Of a DNA stretch of 64,000 nt, positions 22,178 through 34,638 are shown in pieces (within the stretch, counting starts at the first letter, position 1; the number at the start of each line of letters is the position of its first letter). Under the pieces are notes generated by a model. It was not told the DNA's origin and ran no database searches. It worked only from the letters and a program-made list of their open reading frames with translations. Both the position numbers and the translations under genes were made by a program. Location of the stretch: assembly GCF_028453695.1 (NCBI RefSeq), contig NC_135777.1, positions 13,443,714-13,507,713 of the forward strand. Direction: 5' to 3'. The DNA comes from Augochlora pura (Eukaryota > Arthropoda > Insecta > Hymenoptera > Halictidae).

Positions 22178-24641
22178 TATATATAATGAAACAATGATAA
22201 AAGACATCAAGTTATAATTAAAGTGTTTTAAAAAGCGCGACATAGTTAAACAAACTATTTAACTTGTTGGAAACTCCGGTTATCGTTTCAACGGCTACAG
22301 TAATCGCACACTTGCCGTACAGCGTTCTAGATATTCTAACGCTAACCATAGAAAAAGGAGATTTTGATGGTCAGTAGAACGTACGATAAAATTAATCTGT
22401 GGCTCAGCGGTCGAAAACGATGATCTCTCATCGTTGGAGCAGGCAATGCAGTTAGGGGTTGAAATGGTTCTCGGTAAACGTTTTCCCCGGCGGTCGATTC
22501 GCGATCCACGATCCGTGATCCGCGATCCAGATATATTCGCATGCCTTGTGGAAGGATCGCTCTGCTGTCGACGGATTCCCGGTGAAATCTCTGGCGCGTC
22601 GGTCATTGGTCACCGTGCTAATTCTGGCAGAAGGGCTCGGGGCTCTGTGAATAATGTTGAACGGTGTGGCGCGGGCTGTTTACGCGGGCCGCCCGCCGCC
22701 CGTTGTCTACGCATATTTCCGCTTACACGGGCCCCGGATCTAAATAGATACCCGAAACAATTGAAGTCGGTTTGCAAACCGTGTCCGGCTCGCTATCAAA
22801 TTCGCTTTGAAGCTTTTTCCACGGCTTCGACCCGGCGCCGCGGCCGGCTATTCAATTTCCAGAGCGCAGATTTATTCGCAAGCGCGTGCGCGGGACACGC
22901 TCGTTCGCGAGCTGCTTCTCGATTTTCCGAGGGGACTCTCCGCGGATGGTGTTCAACCGTCGCGAATTAAGAATGCGGCACGAATCTCGAGGAGAACCGC
23001 GGAGATTTTTCCGAGACTACTCGCCTCGGGATATCTCTATTTATCGACGGATTTGCGGAAGCGACGCGAAAGGATCGAACGTATTCCATCCATCGAGGAC
23101 GAGTCCTCGGGATCCTTTAACGGGGACACAGTGTCTTAAGAGCGTTCGGCTCTCGAGCCTCTCGGACCGAGAGAACCGGCGGGTCTGATAATTAAAAGTT
23201 TTAATTATGCAACGAGGCTGCTCGTTGCGCGGCGAGCAAAGGAGTCAGCCCAGCCCGGGCTGGAAACGTTGTCCACTTTTCCAGGATCCTCCGGCTCTGC
23301 TTAATCCCTAACTAAATTTTTATTATTGCGCCGCTCGCAACTCTTCCCTCCGTACCCCGCCTCTTCCTCATCCGCTCTTGCGCTCTCTATCCCGTATCTT
23401 GCCGGCGCGCCGGTTTTCTTTCCCGAGGATTTCCCCGGGAAACGCGAAAATGGAACACGCGTGGATTAATCGTTCCGTCGATAACGCTTTCGAGCGGCGT
23501 ACCTACAAATTGCGACTGCGCCTGTCACCGTTTAACACGCTTATTAAAAGTTCATTAATTATGTCGGACCCGAGCGCAACCAGCAGCTCGTTTAGCCCTC
23601 ATTCGTCCCTCGTGACAATTTCATACATTTTTCACCGTTCCCGGCGTAGTTTTTCGCTGTTTGCGAACGATGAGACTAATCTTATTTTAACCTCGTTCCG
23701 TCCGAACGCAGTTTTTCATTTCTAAAGGCAAAGAAGTAGCAAATTCCCGCGGAGAGGAGCGCGCTCGAAACGAACATTGCGATGAAACTGATTAGAGATT
23801 CATGGATTCTTCTCTTTAAAAACCTCTGCTCCTCAGTTTTCAGCAATTTGCATACTCGCCGAGCGCTCGCAAGCAACAAACCTTTGCTAAACGAACTCAA
23901 AGAACGCCGGAAGCGGAGAGATTGCTCCGGGAAAAATGAGATAAGGGTTGGAGGAGTTTGCGAAACGGAATCTTGGGAATCGGCTTTGATTATTCCGGGT
24001 GCAAGGTACATCGATACCGGTTTCGGAGAGCCTTGATGCCGCGGCTGGGGAAGCTTTTGTCGAAGCGTACGGACGCGGAAAGAGCGAGCGCGTAAAGTGG
24101 GACTATCGCGCGAAGCACCGTATATAGCTCGTGCTGGCGCACCGATGAGGCGCGATTACGTGAGTCACACTTTAGAAATGGAAAGAAATCCTCCGGGCAG
24201 TAAATATCGCGTTGGTCTAACGGTCGCGACGTGCAATAATCGACCGTATGAATATTAAGCGTCCCCACGACTCGGCGCGGCGCTGCTTTCGCACGACGCG
24301 AGCGGCGCGAGCGGCGCGAACGCCGCAAAGCGGACCGGTGTTTACTGGAACGCGGCGCCGCGCCGTCACCGCGTCGCAATTACCGGTAATTAAAGTTCGC
24401 GTGTCGGGCCGCAATTCTACGGAAGAATCGGCGCAATGGTAGACCGATCAACGTCGCCGCGCGCGAAGTCATTCGTGTTTCTCGGTCGTCGACGCGTCGT
24501 ATAGTACTGGTAGATCGAGTCGGCTCGCCGCTTTGCCCGGTAATTTGTTGACACGAGCTACTTCTGTTCCGACGACCCTTTTTAAAATTCTCTTCACTAA
24601 TCTAACAGCAACCTATAAAGCGCTCGCCTTTAACGATACTA
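22178..24641. other. Mixed to CpG-rich block, no gene recognised
   Basis: AT-rich to 22290, then CpG-rich. A short tandem motif GATCCRYGATCC recurs at about 22501-22528. Open frames reach 178 codons (22434-22970 plus) and 129 codons (23990-24379 minus), without motifs. Between 23180 and 23210 lies an AT-rich palindromic stretch (TAATTAAAAGTTTTAATTA). Confidence 0.5.
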
Positions 24642-24967
24642 ATGACCACGTTGTTATGGCGGGTTGTTACAAAGGTCTTAATTACATCGAACAATGCTAT
24701 AATAAACGAAAGATGCCACGATTCGATAATTTGTAATCTCGTGGAGCGATTGTCGTGGTTAACAGGATTAAATCAAGACGTTATAGCCTTACTTTTTCAA
24801 TTGCGAAAATTAATGCTGCAAATGACCCTAAATGTACGTGTGGATGAAGAAAACAGGGTATAGATTATATACTGCGGCAATGTTCGATATACCATACGCA
24901 AAGACTGAAATTTATCGGTCAATTGCGATCGCGTGGTTTCTCAACCTTTCGAAACCTGCTGCTGTAA
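24642..24967 (+). pseudogene. Non-LTR retrotransposon ORF2 C-terminal remnant (zinc-knuckle region)
   Basis: Two plus-strand frames joined by one frameshift near 24806 resemble the region downstream of the reverse transcriptase in Jockey/R1-type LINEs. The first frame gives DVIALLFQLR, which fits the usual position of the conserved H-L-x-R-I stretch. The second gives NDPKCTCG, a stop, then DYILRQCSIYHTQR, which fits the usual C-x-C-G ... H-I-L-x-x-C ... Y-x-x-R order with the His changed to Tyr. The in-frame TGA and the His-to-Tyr change are both explicable as C-to-T changes. The piece is dead and truncated, and its left limit is uncertain. I have not rejoined the frames. Confidence 0.65.
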
Positions 24968-25540
24968 TTTACCAAATTATATGCTCGTTCCTATAAGACT
25001 CGGGTCCGAAAATATAGAAATTCTGATGTTGTATTATCACGTTGTAAACATGTTGTACAAAAATGATTTCCTATCGAAGAATTTATGACTACACCTTTCG
25101 TATTCTATCGTAACTGCTTTTACAAAATAATCTCTCCATAGAGGTTCGATTGTTCAAATAAAAGGATAAAGAACAACCAGTGCAAACGTCACAAGTTTAT
25201 TAATTACTATTCTCTCATATGTCCAGTCAGATATTAAAAACTAACGATTAGGTCTAATATGGAACCTGATCCAGAGTATTGAAATCGTCACCTAATTTCA
25301 TTACTTTCTGATAATTAAATGAAATTAATTGCTGTTACGCTAGAAAAGTTACAAGCATCATGAATTTTAGCGTAGTACTTTATAAATCAGTTATCTACTC
25401 AATTTTTCTAACGAATGTCAAATTTTCCAGAGATATGATTAAATGAATATTCCAGTAGAATACTATAATTCCAAATAATTAGTTTTTCAAAGCTAATCGA
25501 TCACCTGGAGAACCGTCCTTGTTAGCGTTACGGCAGGCAA
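24968..25540. other. AT-rich block downstream of LINE remnant
   Basis: AT-rich DNA, possibly the decayed remainder of the same insertion. No poly-A or simple-repeat tail marks its end. Confidence 0.45.
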
Positions 25541-26400
25541 CAGCTCCTGGTACTTGAGAAACAAACTGAGAAAGAGGATCATCGTCTCGGACCGCGCTAA
25601 CATCCAATCGCGATCGAATTTCGTTCAATTTTCACGTTCGACCATGCCGACTTGCATCGCGAGCCACGAACGAGCCTGAACGCCGAGGAGACAAGTGTCC
25701 GGCGCGCCGATGCATATTCAAACGCGTTCGAACCTCGTCTCGAAATGTTCGAGCAACTTTCCAAGCATGCTCGTTTAATCGGTTTGACGCAATTCTTTTG
25801 CGCGCTCGAGTTGCGCATTATTCAAAGCGAACCGACTCGACCTCCGATCCGTTTCTCACCGGCTCTCGGCAATCTGCTACCGAGATTACGATACGTCGAG
25901 GAAACCGCGAATGTTTCAATTTTCATCGGCGCGTGACTCATCCCGTGTTTACATTATCGGCCGATCCAACAGAGCTGCGGGGGAGAGAGCGATACAGATA
26001 GCCGACTTCGAAGCTGTTGAGCTGAGACCCGCAAGCGTTCCGGCCGTATCCAAACGTTCGAGGCGATTCAAACATTCAAGCCGATCCGAGCTTCGATCCG
26101 CGCGAACAGCTACGGGTATCGAGCCGTTAGAGCCGACTCGAGCTTATCGCCGCGAGGAGCATCGAGCCGCTTCAACTTCGCGTTTCAGAACCGATCGGCA
26201 CCCTCCATTCACGCCGGATTGGAACGCGATCATTCGTACCGCTGTTGTCGGAAACTAAAATACAGATTTACCTCCGTAGCGGCCCGATCTCGGCAACTCG
26301 ACGGCCAATGGGTACCAAGACTAAACAGCTTCCACTGCCCCTCTGCGTCAACGGTGCCTCTAACTCTGCGTGATTGCAGAGAACACGCTGTAAAACTATT
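25541..26400. other. CpG-rich block, no gene recognised
   Basis: Frames of 94-115 codons in different phases (25652-25936, 25911-26258) are open and unrecognised. TTCGA and GATCCG motifs recur often at 25990-26170 without a fixed period. Confidence 0.5.
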
Positions 26401-26870
26401 TGCCCTCTATGTGACGATCTACTCCACCATACGAATAAAAATGTTTGTGATACATGTGAATCTTTATGCGAACGAGGAAAAATGTACTTGAAAAGTAATT
26501 GTAAATACGTTTAATTATTGTAGAAATCGGGCTTCGTACATGGAGTCTCAATTATGCATAAATTATTTATTGCTTAATTCATTATTTATCGATAATTAAC
26601 ATCGTGTCAGGCTCTACGCTACTCTATGCTATCATGCTATATCGTCTCAGCATTTATGTTAAATTATAACAGCATTTAATTTTTCTATTATTTACACTTG
26701 ATCATTAGAGTTCATCCAGACGATAAGTATAAAGTTGATGTAACTCGCGAAAAAACCGTAGGTCTAGAATTTACCTTTAATTCAATGCTGACAAATATGG
26801 TAAACTATTGTTAAAGGTACTCCGCTTTTAAGCAAGATCCTCTCATCCGCATGTCCCGCAGAGCTTCCTA
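26401..26870. other. AT-rich block, nothing recognised
   Basis: AT-rich DNA with a small repeated CTAYGCTA motif near 26615-26640. No frame or transposon end is visible. Confidence 0.55.
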
Positions 26871-27486
26871 ATTATGAAAGGAATTAGAGTGAAGCCTGAC
26901 TGGCGCTAATTTGTCCGCGTCCCGAAAAGCGGCGATAGGACAAAACAGCCGAGTAATTCATCGAGAAATAATCATAGTGCGGCCGTTATGCGTCAGCCCC
27001 GTCATTACCGAATTTGACTAGCTGCCGGCTCTAACTGTCCCCCACGGCGTGGCTGAGATCTCGTTAAAGTGTCCATCGGCCGGGCAGGTCCGGATTATCT
27101 TGGCTCGAGTCGGTAGGTGGCAGCGGGTTGGGAATCATGGGATTCGCAGGTATTCCGCGATATCCCGTCGAATCGCGGACATCGCGCAGATTTGTCAGCG
27201 GGGTGCTATTGATTCGGCCGGTAATGAGGCGTGCGAATGCGCTCGCGGGAACCGATGAATACAGGCTGTCGCGCACGCTACCAGAAGCGGGAGCAGGAGC
27301 GCGAACGGAATGGTAACTGGGACGTGAATGGTACGCGGGCCGTTCTGTTTGGCCGAGTGCGCCGCAGGAACCGGTGAAACGCGCCAAAGCTCCGTGGATC
27401 CGATGCGCTATAACTAGAAACCGATTAAAGCGGTCTTGAGCGGCACCTCGACGTCGCGCCGTTCTCATTGGCCTCCAACGAGCCTT

Positions 27487-27519
27487 CGATGGGCCACGGA
27501 TGGGCCACCGATGGGCCAC
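27487..27519. repeat. 11-bp tandem repeat, 3 copies
   Basis: The unit CGATGGGCCAC occurs three times in a row, the second copy starting GG instead of CG, followed by a partial copy CGATG. Confidence 0.9.
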
Positions 27520-27880
27520 CGATGAGACGCCAACGGAACACCGACGAGTCTCACGGTGCTGGTAGCTCAGCTTCTACGCAGTTGGCGAAGACAGTCGAGG
27601 GCAACCTTGCCGATCGCTCCTCGGAGAGCTTCCGTGTCCCTGACTCGATCACGCGCAATTGACAATTAGGCCTGAGGCTGTCGGCCTATTTTCTAACCCG
27701 CAATCATCGCTTAGCGGAGCCGGCCGGTGGGGGAGCCCGTAGCATTATCACCGAGGAGCGACCATTATGGAGCTCGGTCCCGATGCGTGCTCGCCGATCG
27801 TTTGATCGTTCGAGCAGCTCGCGTGTCATCCCATCGAACGAAATCGGGAATCGGTCGTCGAGCGAACGGGCTAGGGAGCC

Positions 27881-27902
27881 AACGAACGAACGAACGAACG
27901 AA
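27881..27902. repeat. (AACG)n microsatellite
   Basis: About five AACG units in CpG-rich DNA. Confidence 0.9.
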
Positions 27903-28801
27903 CCAACGAGCTGGGAAACGCGTGGCAGGCCCTCTTCCTGTAACCGAGAGGCGGCCGGCTCCCCGACGAAAAGCCGATTAACTCACCGCCCCTGGCGGTA
28001 CTCACGATACTCAACGCGAGCTCCGGTTACTTACCTTGAATGGCTATAAGACCGGCCCGCTCTGCAAATACTCGGGCTTTGATGAAGTGCGCTGCTTTTA
28101 CGATTCGAGCCGGCGCCGATGAATCGTTTTAAATCCTTCCGCTAAATATAACCCGCCCTCTGTCCAGGTGGCGAATAGTTTCATCCGTGTGCACGGCCAA
28201 TCAAGCGGGCACCCCGGACTGTTCTCCCCCAGCCTCGTTGTCGTTCTCGTTTTTGTTGCCGTTGTCCAGCCGTCGGAAAGTTTCGTCGATCTCGTTGGGA
28301 CTTCCTCGTTCCTCCCACCCTCGATTCGAACATGCTCCGATCCACGGCCGCTGGAAATCCGTTCTTCGAAAGACTTTCGTTCTCGATCCGGCCGACAAAC
28401 GGCCTCGAGGCAAAAACGCCGCCACGTAACGTTCCGCTGAAACGATCGCTCGCTCCCGTTAAACGGGAAAATGGCCGGCAATTTGTCTCGATTCGTAATC
28501 GACGACACAACAACCGATCGCAGGTGTGGTTCCCGGCGACCTACCCGGTGGCCCGCGAGTAACCAAGCGATCCCCCGCGTTCTCCTGAATAATGTCGCGA
28601 CTGGCTCCGGGCTCCTATTTTTCCGGCAATTATTAATTGATCTATTTCGGCGAACATTTCGGGCGAGTGTACGGACGGGAGAGTCAGCGCGAGCCACTTT
28701 CGAGCCACAGAAATCAATATTTCTGTCGCGTTCGTTCCGCTATCGCTGAAAGTGAATTTCGGCGACACCGGGACGACGAATGTGGCAGCGTTGTCGGTTA
28801 A

Positions 28802-29048
28802 CCCTTTAACTACGAAAGGTGTACGTGTTCCGAAGAATTTTGATCGGTACGCGACATTGACTCTGGATCCCCGAGGACAAGCGTCGATATATCGACGACA
28901 TCGGAACCGATCGTCTGACTTCAGAATAAGGAAAATATTTATTTTATAAAAAGTAATATATTTAAATATTTATTTATTATTTAAGGAAAATATTAAAGAT
29001 AAATAAATGCTAATCAAGGCAGCATGAAAGAAATCATAGTGCAAGGGG
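28802..29048. mobile_element. piggyBac-type MITE (CCCTTT / CCCCTT ends), 247 bp
   Basis: TTAA lies at 28798-28801 and 29049-29052. The left end reads CCCTTTAACTACGA and the right end on the other strand reads CCCCTTGCACTATGA; these share CCCYTT, ACTA and GA at matching places. The right half is AT-rich. CCC-starting ends with TTAA are typical of piggyBac-superfamily elements. Confidence 0.7.
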
Positions 29049-29052
29049 TTAA

Positions 29053-29711
29053 ATATGCCGCACAATAATTCGTTGTGCCTCATACGTCATTCGATAGCTT
29101 TAATTTTTTCCTATTGTGCAATTGTTAGTTACTGGTTCCACAGGAGTAACAAATTGATTAATTTCTTGAAAACCGTGGAGCGAAAAGTTAAAAAGAACGA
29201 ATATTTACGGTCTTCTCTGATTGAATCCCTTTTTATGTTCACGACGATGCAAGTAGATTGTTCTTGTGCACACTTTTGAAGATAGCACAGTTAAAGAAGA
29301 AGACTGAGCACTGAGAGAAAAATGATGTACATATATATGGGTTCTAGCTTGAATGGTTGAGGGTTTAGGAAATTATTAGGATAAGATCACAGTTTAGAAG
29401 ATGACGTGGCGAGGCAAAGGTTCAGGTATGATGCGGCGTGCAGAGAGATAGAGAATGAGGCAGAGTTTGTGGATGGGTCAAGGCTGAAATCATCGCTTGC
29501 GGAAGATTTTGGGACGTTCGATAAGAAGATAATGGAGTGGCGTTGATATGCAATGATAAGTGACGATTACAGAATTTACAATAATCAGTGATATATCAAC
29601 TGTAATAATAAGAATAAATCCAATTAAAGCTAAAGTAGTGGAGTAATCCCTAACTAGTGTATGCAATACCTAAGTTTTAAGTGTTTAAAAAGTGACTTTC
29701 AGCCCTAAGAA
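29053..29711. other. AT-rich block between two TTAA elements
   Basis: AT-rich DNA with a 74-codon plus frame (29055-29279) that I do not recognise. Purine-rich text at 29290-29550 has no open frame. The two flanking elements make it possible that this is part of a nested insertion. Confidence 0.45.
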
Positions 29712-29715
29712 TTAC

Positions 29716-30004
29716 CCCTTTGCATTCTTAATCATTCCAACTGTAATTATAAAGTAACTTTTCTGTCATATAACAGTTCCATTTCATTTGACAAAATTAT
29801 TTTTGTCAAATATTATTAATAATATTATGTTATTTTAAATCATTTTATTTGACAAAAGTATTTTATGCATGTGAAAATGAATCTTGTAACAACAACAGTT
29901 ATTAATAATTTTTGAAATCTAATTGTTCATAACATAAAAATGATTTTGGAACGTGCTGAAACAATTTTAGTGCCGCCTCAGAGTCGCCACTCGGGTGCAA
30001 AGGG
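29716..30004. mobile_element. piggyBac-type MITE (CCCTTTGCA ends), 289 bp
   Basis: The right side has TTAA at 30005-30008; the left side has TTAC at 29712-29715, one change from TTAA. The left end reads CCCTTTGCATTC and the right end on the other strand reads CCCTTTGCACCC, identical for nine bases. The interior is AT-rich and holds a small palindrome near 29793-29812 (TTGACAAAA ... TTTTGTCAA). It belongs to the same end group as 56228. Confidence 0.75.
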
Positions 30005-30008
30005 TTAA

Positions 30009-32198
30009 CAGAGAATGCCGGCGAGTTCAGCAACCCCGAGGATGTCAGTGAATTTTTCTCACTTTCTGAAATGCTTAGAGCAGTCCGTTCTAGGCGCAGC
30101 GGTCGCTCATCTTAGTTTGCGATGTTCCCCGAAACAATTAATTTTCGGCCGAGTCCGTAGAGGACCGGCGTCCGGCGTCCGGCGTCCGGCGACGTCGGGA
30201 CGCCGCGATCCGCGGGTGAATCACGCACGTCCATTCGGCGCCGATTCACCGGGTCGCCGTTAAACGCGGTCATGCCCGTGTTTCTGCGCCGGTTCCACGA
30301 ATCCGCCTGGCGTCGAGGCCGCGCCGGGACGTGGGTGGACTGGAGGAAAGGTCCGTTTCGCATAGAGATTCAATTATAAAGTTGTAATCCGACATAATCC
30401 GCGTTTGACGGCCGCGACTCAACAGGTCACGGGTGCCGGTGGGCGGCATTGTTTTTTGTAATCCTGATGAATATTAATGCGGGTTTCGCGAACCGACGAG
30501 CGAACCAAAAAAGAAAAAAAAAAACAAAGAAAAAAAGGAACGAAGAAGGACAAAAACAACGGGCGGAGAAGAAAGACGGTGGCGGGTGGACGATTCCGTG
30601 GCCGGGGCCGCTTTTCCCTCGGTATTCTTTTCGCGTGTGGCTTAGTCACGGGGCCCGCGGGCCCGCATTACGCGGCTATTCAAATTTCGACTGCGTGTGC
30701 CCGGAATGAAAGATCCCGGCTACGTCGTGCCGAAACGACGTTCTCCATGTCGTCCTCGTCCTTTCGTCGCTATCCTGTCGCGGAAGCGGCCACCGATCCC
30801 CGCGGCGGGACCCCAGGACTCGTGCAATCGAACATGTGCTGTTTCGATGGCGGCCCGTTATCCCCTCGAAATTATTCGAATTGATTGAATTCCGAGGCGG
30901 GGCAACGCCGCCATTAAACCGGCGCGGTTTATTTGACAGGAAATTTGAGTTTTCATTTGTTATTGATAGCAACGGAGCCGCGCGCGCTCGCGCAGCCCGG
31001 AGCCGCGTGTGCTTACCTCCACTTGTTTACGTCAAATAACAATATCGCCTATTAGCTCGTTAATTGCGATATTTTCATTCAAACAAACCGTGCATCGGCT
31101 CGCGCCCGATCTGCCAGGTAAATTGTTTCGCCGGCAACGGCAGCGGCGCAATGAACAATCCCGGCGCATCGGTGTGTGCTGTGTGTTTTCGCGATTTTTT
31201 TTATACCTTTTAAACGGCCCCGGTAAAATAATGACAAACACGGCGGATTCGTTGATCGTTGATAACGGTGTTTGTTGTAATTGATTCAGCAGGTACTTAG
31301 ATAGCTACCGATCTCGTAGATCATGAATACAAATTACCCGGGAGTCGACCGTGGTCGTAAATCAATCATAAATCAACTCCTCGACTGCCGAGCATCTGTT
31401 CGCATTATCCGCTATTATCGTCTAATTACGATAATTCTATTTACCTCTGCCGTAAAGATGGATTACGTTGATTCGTCATCGACGCGTTCGACTATCGCCA
31501 TTTGTTCCGGTAATCATGTTCGTTTGATTAACCCTGCGGCGGCCGGTGAAACCGTAAAGTCTCGCTTAACTCGATTAATGTCGATTCTTATCGAGCTGTG
31601 CTACATGACAGTTGCGAAATGAAGATTGCACATTTTTGAAGTACAAGCAGGTTGCTATCAGAACAGTAGGAATGAGTCTCGAATCATCGGGTCATCTGGT
31701 GCTCCGAGATCGATTGATCCTGTTCGATCCTTTGGAAAATTGGGGATTTAGACAAAAGAAACAAAGCGCCATAGATCGATATTTTTGCAATTTTATTTAG
31801 GTTCGTCCTTATCTGGAGGCTCCGTCGGAACTGTCAACTCCGATCCTACTGTGCTAATCGTCGAGTTCAGGTTATGGGTGCTGGCGTTGACGCGAAGGTT
31901 TCGCGGCCGGGCGAAAACGCGAGCGGAGACAATGATGTCGAGAGCGGCGAGCTCGGGAGCGGAGAGCGCGCGCGCGAGAGAGCGCGGCGTCACGCGGCGT
32001 CGGGGCCTCGAACGAAATTTCCCACGGTCGTGGAAGGTGGTTCACGAGAGAGCCAATATCAGGAGCACCGTGAAAAGAGCGCGCGGCGGCGTGAGTGTCG
32101 GCGAAGCGGGGCGGACAGAACGATTTACGAAAGGGAATTTCATTAAACGATAAATAACGAAACGGCGTTACACGCGCGAGAACCTTCTCCCCTCTAGC
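30009..32198. other. CpG-rich block, no gene recognised
   Basis: A 7-bp tandem CGGCGTC/CGGCGTC lies at 30166-30190, and an A-rich run at 30506-30537. Frames of 135 codons (30477-30884 plus) and 122 codons (31785-32153 plus) are low-complexity Arg/Ser/Glu. Nothing is recognised. Confidence 0.5.
30166..30190. repeat. 7-bp tandem repeat
   Basis: CCGGCGT is repeated three to four times and ends in CCGGCGACG. Confidence 0.85.
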
Positions 32199-32222
32199 TC
32201 TCTCTCTCTCTCTCTCTCTCTT
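32199..32222. repeat. (CT)n microsatellite
   Basis: A pure CT run of 24 bp, preceded by CTAG. Confidence 0.95.
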
Positions 32223-32930
32223 TCACCCGCGCGCGCGCCGCGATACGCGTGCAACGCACACATTCACAGGACAAACACAAACACACAGACTGGGGAGAGA
32301 CCCGCGTCGGAGCGATGAAGACCGGAGGCGATCGCGCAAGAGGAAGCAAGACGGAGGACCGTGCAAACCGCGGCATTCGGTATTATTAGCTGGCGCTAGG
32401 CTCCGCGGGATAGGCGCCTTATTGGGTTGCACGAAAGTGAGTAAGATAATATACACGTAGAATGCGAGATATCCGAAGTAAAAGGTGCAGGGCAACGCGC
32501 GAGAGAGCGCAAAGAGAGCGAGCCGCGGGCGCAGTGCACGGACCCGTCGAGTCCCCACGGCTGATAAAAGGTTATGCGAGGAATGCAGTCTCATGAGAGA
32601 CGGAGACCGCGCGCCGCAACGCCGTCGCGATACTAATTATTCCCTGGAAAATTAGCGTTCGGTGTGCCGAGCCAAGATCTCGGCCGATCGGCCCGAGATG
32701 CTAGGCCTCTCGCCATTCCGAGCGACAAGGCTACGCGAAATCGGTTCGCCGTGGCCTGGGACAGGCGGCAGCAACTGGGACAGTGGTTCCTATAGCAGAT
32801 TTCCAACAGTCCACACCTATTTCGAACACTTTCTGTACCGATTCTTTCTGCACCGTTCCGTCGACCGTGGGATCTGCTATTTCTTTTCAAAAGTCGCTCA
32901 CTTCCAATGGTCAAGCAAGAGCTAGCCTAC
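32223..32930. other. CpG-rich block, no gene recognised
   Basis: A minus frame of 123 codons (32223-32594) has no motif. A donor-like AAAGTGAGTAAG occurs at 32434-32445 on the plus strand, but the sequence before it shows no coding frame I can recognise. Confidence 0.5.
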
Positions 32931-33690
32931 TAAACTACTCAATGCTGATTTCAGTTAATGGATTATTTGTTTCTGACGAGTTCTGATTTTGCGTCCATTT
33001 TAGGTTTGGACGTCTTACGTACGTGGACGTAGACCTAACGTCTTTAACACGTCATGTTTCAGGCGTTAAAACGACGTTTAGTTCGAACGTCCCTTGTGAA
33101 GTATACTCGTAAAACACAACTAATTAAGACCATAAGTCATATGCAGAATAATTAGAGTAATTTAAACATTTTTCAAAGAGATGGCAACTACCGACTGATT
33201 AATCGCTGGCTGCCTTTATAAAAATGTAATTATTCAATAATCTTCGAATAACATTGTTTGAGTAATAAAAGATGTTAATTTAATAAACAACTGTTGCAAT
33301 GGTAATTCGTGTGATCTGCTGTGATATATGTTGCGCGACTGTAGGAAACATTAGGCAAATACAACATTCCGTGCAACACAACTTTAGCGGAAGAGAACTT
33401 TAAGAAAAATGACTACAGGCTCCTTGTAGCCAGTGGATGTGCAATAAAGTGCAGGTCCTGGGAAAAAGCGCCTGTATGTGCGGATAGTTGGCGAATTCGC
33501 ACAAATCGGCAAAAGAAGAAATTGTAAGTGGAGAGGCGTTGTTGTCATGGGAGCTGAGTTTTTAGAATCAGAAATGAACATGTAGCACTATCTTAACTCC
33601 ATCGAGAGTTCTGATACCACGCCCAGCGTTTGCTGTATAGAGCAAGAGTAAAGTCGATAATCTTCTATTACTAGATTTCTATCGTTTCGG
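32931..33690. other. AT-rich block with a cluster of ACGT motifs
   Basis: Between 33008 and 33092 the motif ACGTC or its reverse GACGT recurs about seven times in palindromic arrangement (GGACGTC near 33008 and GAACGTCC near 33084). The remainder is AT-rich and unrecognised. Confidence 0.5.
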
Positions 33691-34343
33691 TACCCTTCTA
33701 TTGCCAAACAGAGCAGACTCGCATATTGCAATCTTCGGAGCCAGCTTTTTCTTTTTGAGTCCAACGAACCAGGATTGTTGCGAAGAGTTATTGCTTCTGT
33801 CGGATTTAGGAGCTGCTAGAGCACCGATTCCAATCGAAGCCCGTGTATTTTCTTTTTCTCGATCGTACCGGACCCGGAGCTCCGCTTCCAATGAAAATGA
33901 CGTCGGCCGACGTCTCCCGCTCCGGATCTCGATCTCGGCGGCGGCGCTGACGTAACGAGGCGCGATAAAGTCGAGGACGCGAAATCGCTCCGCGATTCGC
34001 AGTCCCACTCCCCGGGATTCCAGCGACAACGTGCTACTGCACTTGTCGCTTTCGATCGGCTCGCGGCGCGTTTACTGGGTAACCTGACCGTTGAAAGGAG
34101 TATTCTAGGCCGCCACACTCGATATGCATTCAGACTCGAACACGAGCGTGCGCGCGCGCGAGTAAGAGCGAGCAAGCGAGCGAGCCGACTCGAGCATTGG
34201 TTCGCTCGGGCGGTACCGATTAAAAAGACGGTATCGCGGCTCGCGTGTCGGCGAGTCGTGCCTCGGAGCCTTTGATCGCGTGGGAGACTGCGAGCCGATA
34301 GAGAAATTTGTATTTCTCTCCGGTTTCCTGGCCGCGCCTACCG
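33691..34343. other. CpG-rich block, no gene recognised
   Basis: Overlapping minus frames of 116 and 119 codons (33679-34029, 33816-34175) show no motif. Contains the first copy of a 30-bp dispersed repeat at 34079-34108. Confidence 0.5.
34079..34108 (+). repeat. Dispersed 30-bp direct repeat, copy 1
   Basis: Starts TAACCTGACC and ends GGAGTATTCTAGG. It matches copy 2 at 34639-34668 with two changes (GTTG versus ATCG). The flanking sequence is not clearly repeated. Confidence 0.85.
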
Positions 34344-34455
34344 GAGACGATTCTCAATCAGCCCGCGAACGTTTTTCCGGGTGAACCGATCCGAGACGAT
34401 TCTTAATCAGCTCGCGAACGCTTTTCCTGTCGGGGCGAGCCGACCCGAGACGATT
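34344..34455. repeat. About 50-bp tandem repeat, two copies plus a partial
   Basis: GAGACGATTC starts at 34344, 34393 and 34447. The first two units share the order GAGACGATTC, then AATCAG, then CGCGAACG, then TTTTCC. The third is cut off after GAGACGATTC and is followed by a 9-bp inverted repeat (CCGAGACGA / TCGTCTCGG). Confidence 0.85.
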
Positions 34456-34638
34456 CGTCTCGGAGATAGAGGGTCAGGCGCGACGCGTTTGGCAAACGTT
34501 CGACGAGTCGCGACGTTGTTCCGAGCGACGCCGTGCCGATCGTGGCAGGATCGAATGCGATCGCGACCAGCCTCGCGATTGAACGGTCCGAACCGCTTCG
34601 TCGGGATTGAGATTCCAGCGGCGGCGCTGCTCGCCGGC

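Larger units (their letters stand above)
26871..28797. other. CpG-rich block, no gene recognised
   Basis: Holds two small tandem repeats (27487-27519 and 27881-27902). A minus frame is open for 199 codons (28098-28697), overlapped by plus and minus frames in other phases. Its translation is Arg/Thr-rich with no motif I know. Confidence 0.5.

Noticed and set aside
28098..28697. 199-codon minus-strand frame
   Set aside because: Overlapped by frames in three other phases; no recognised domain.
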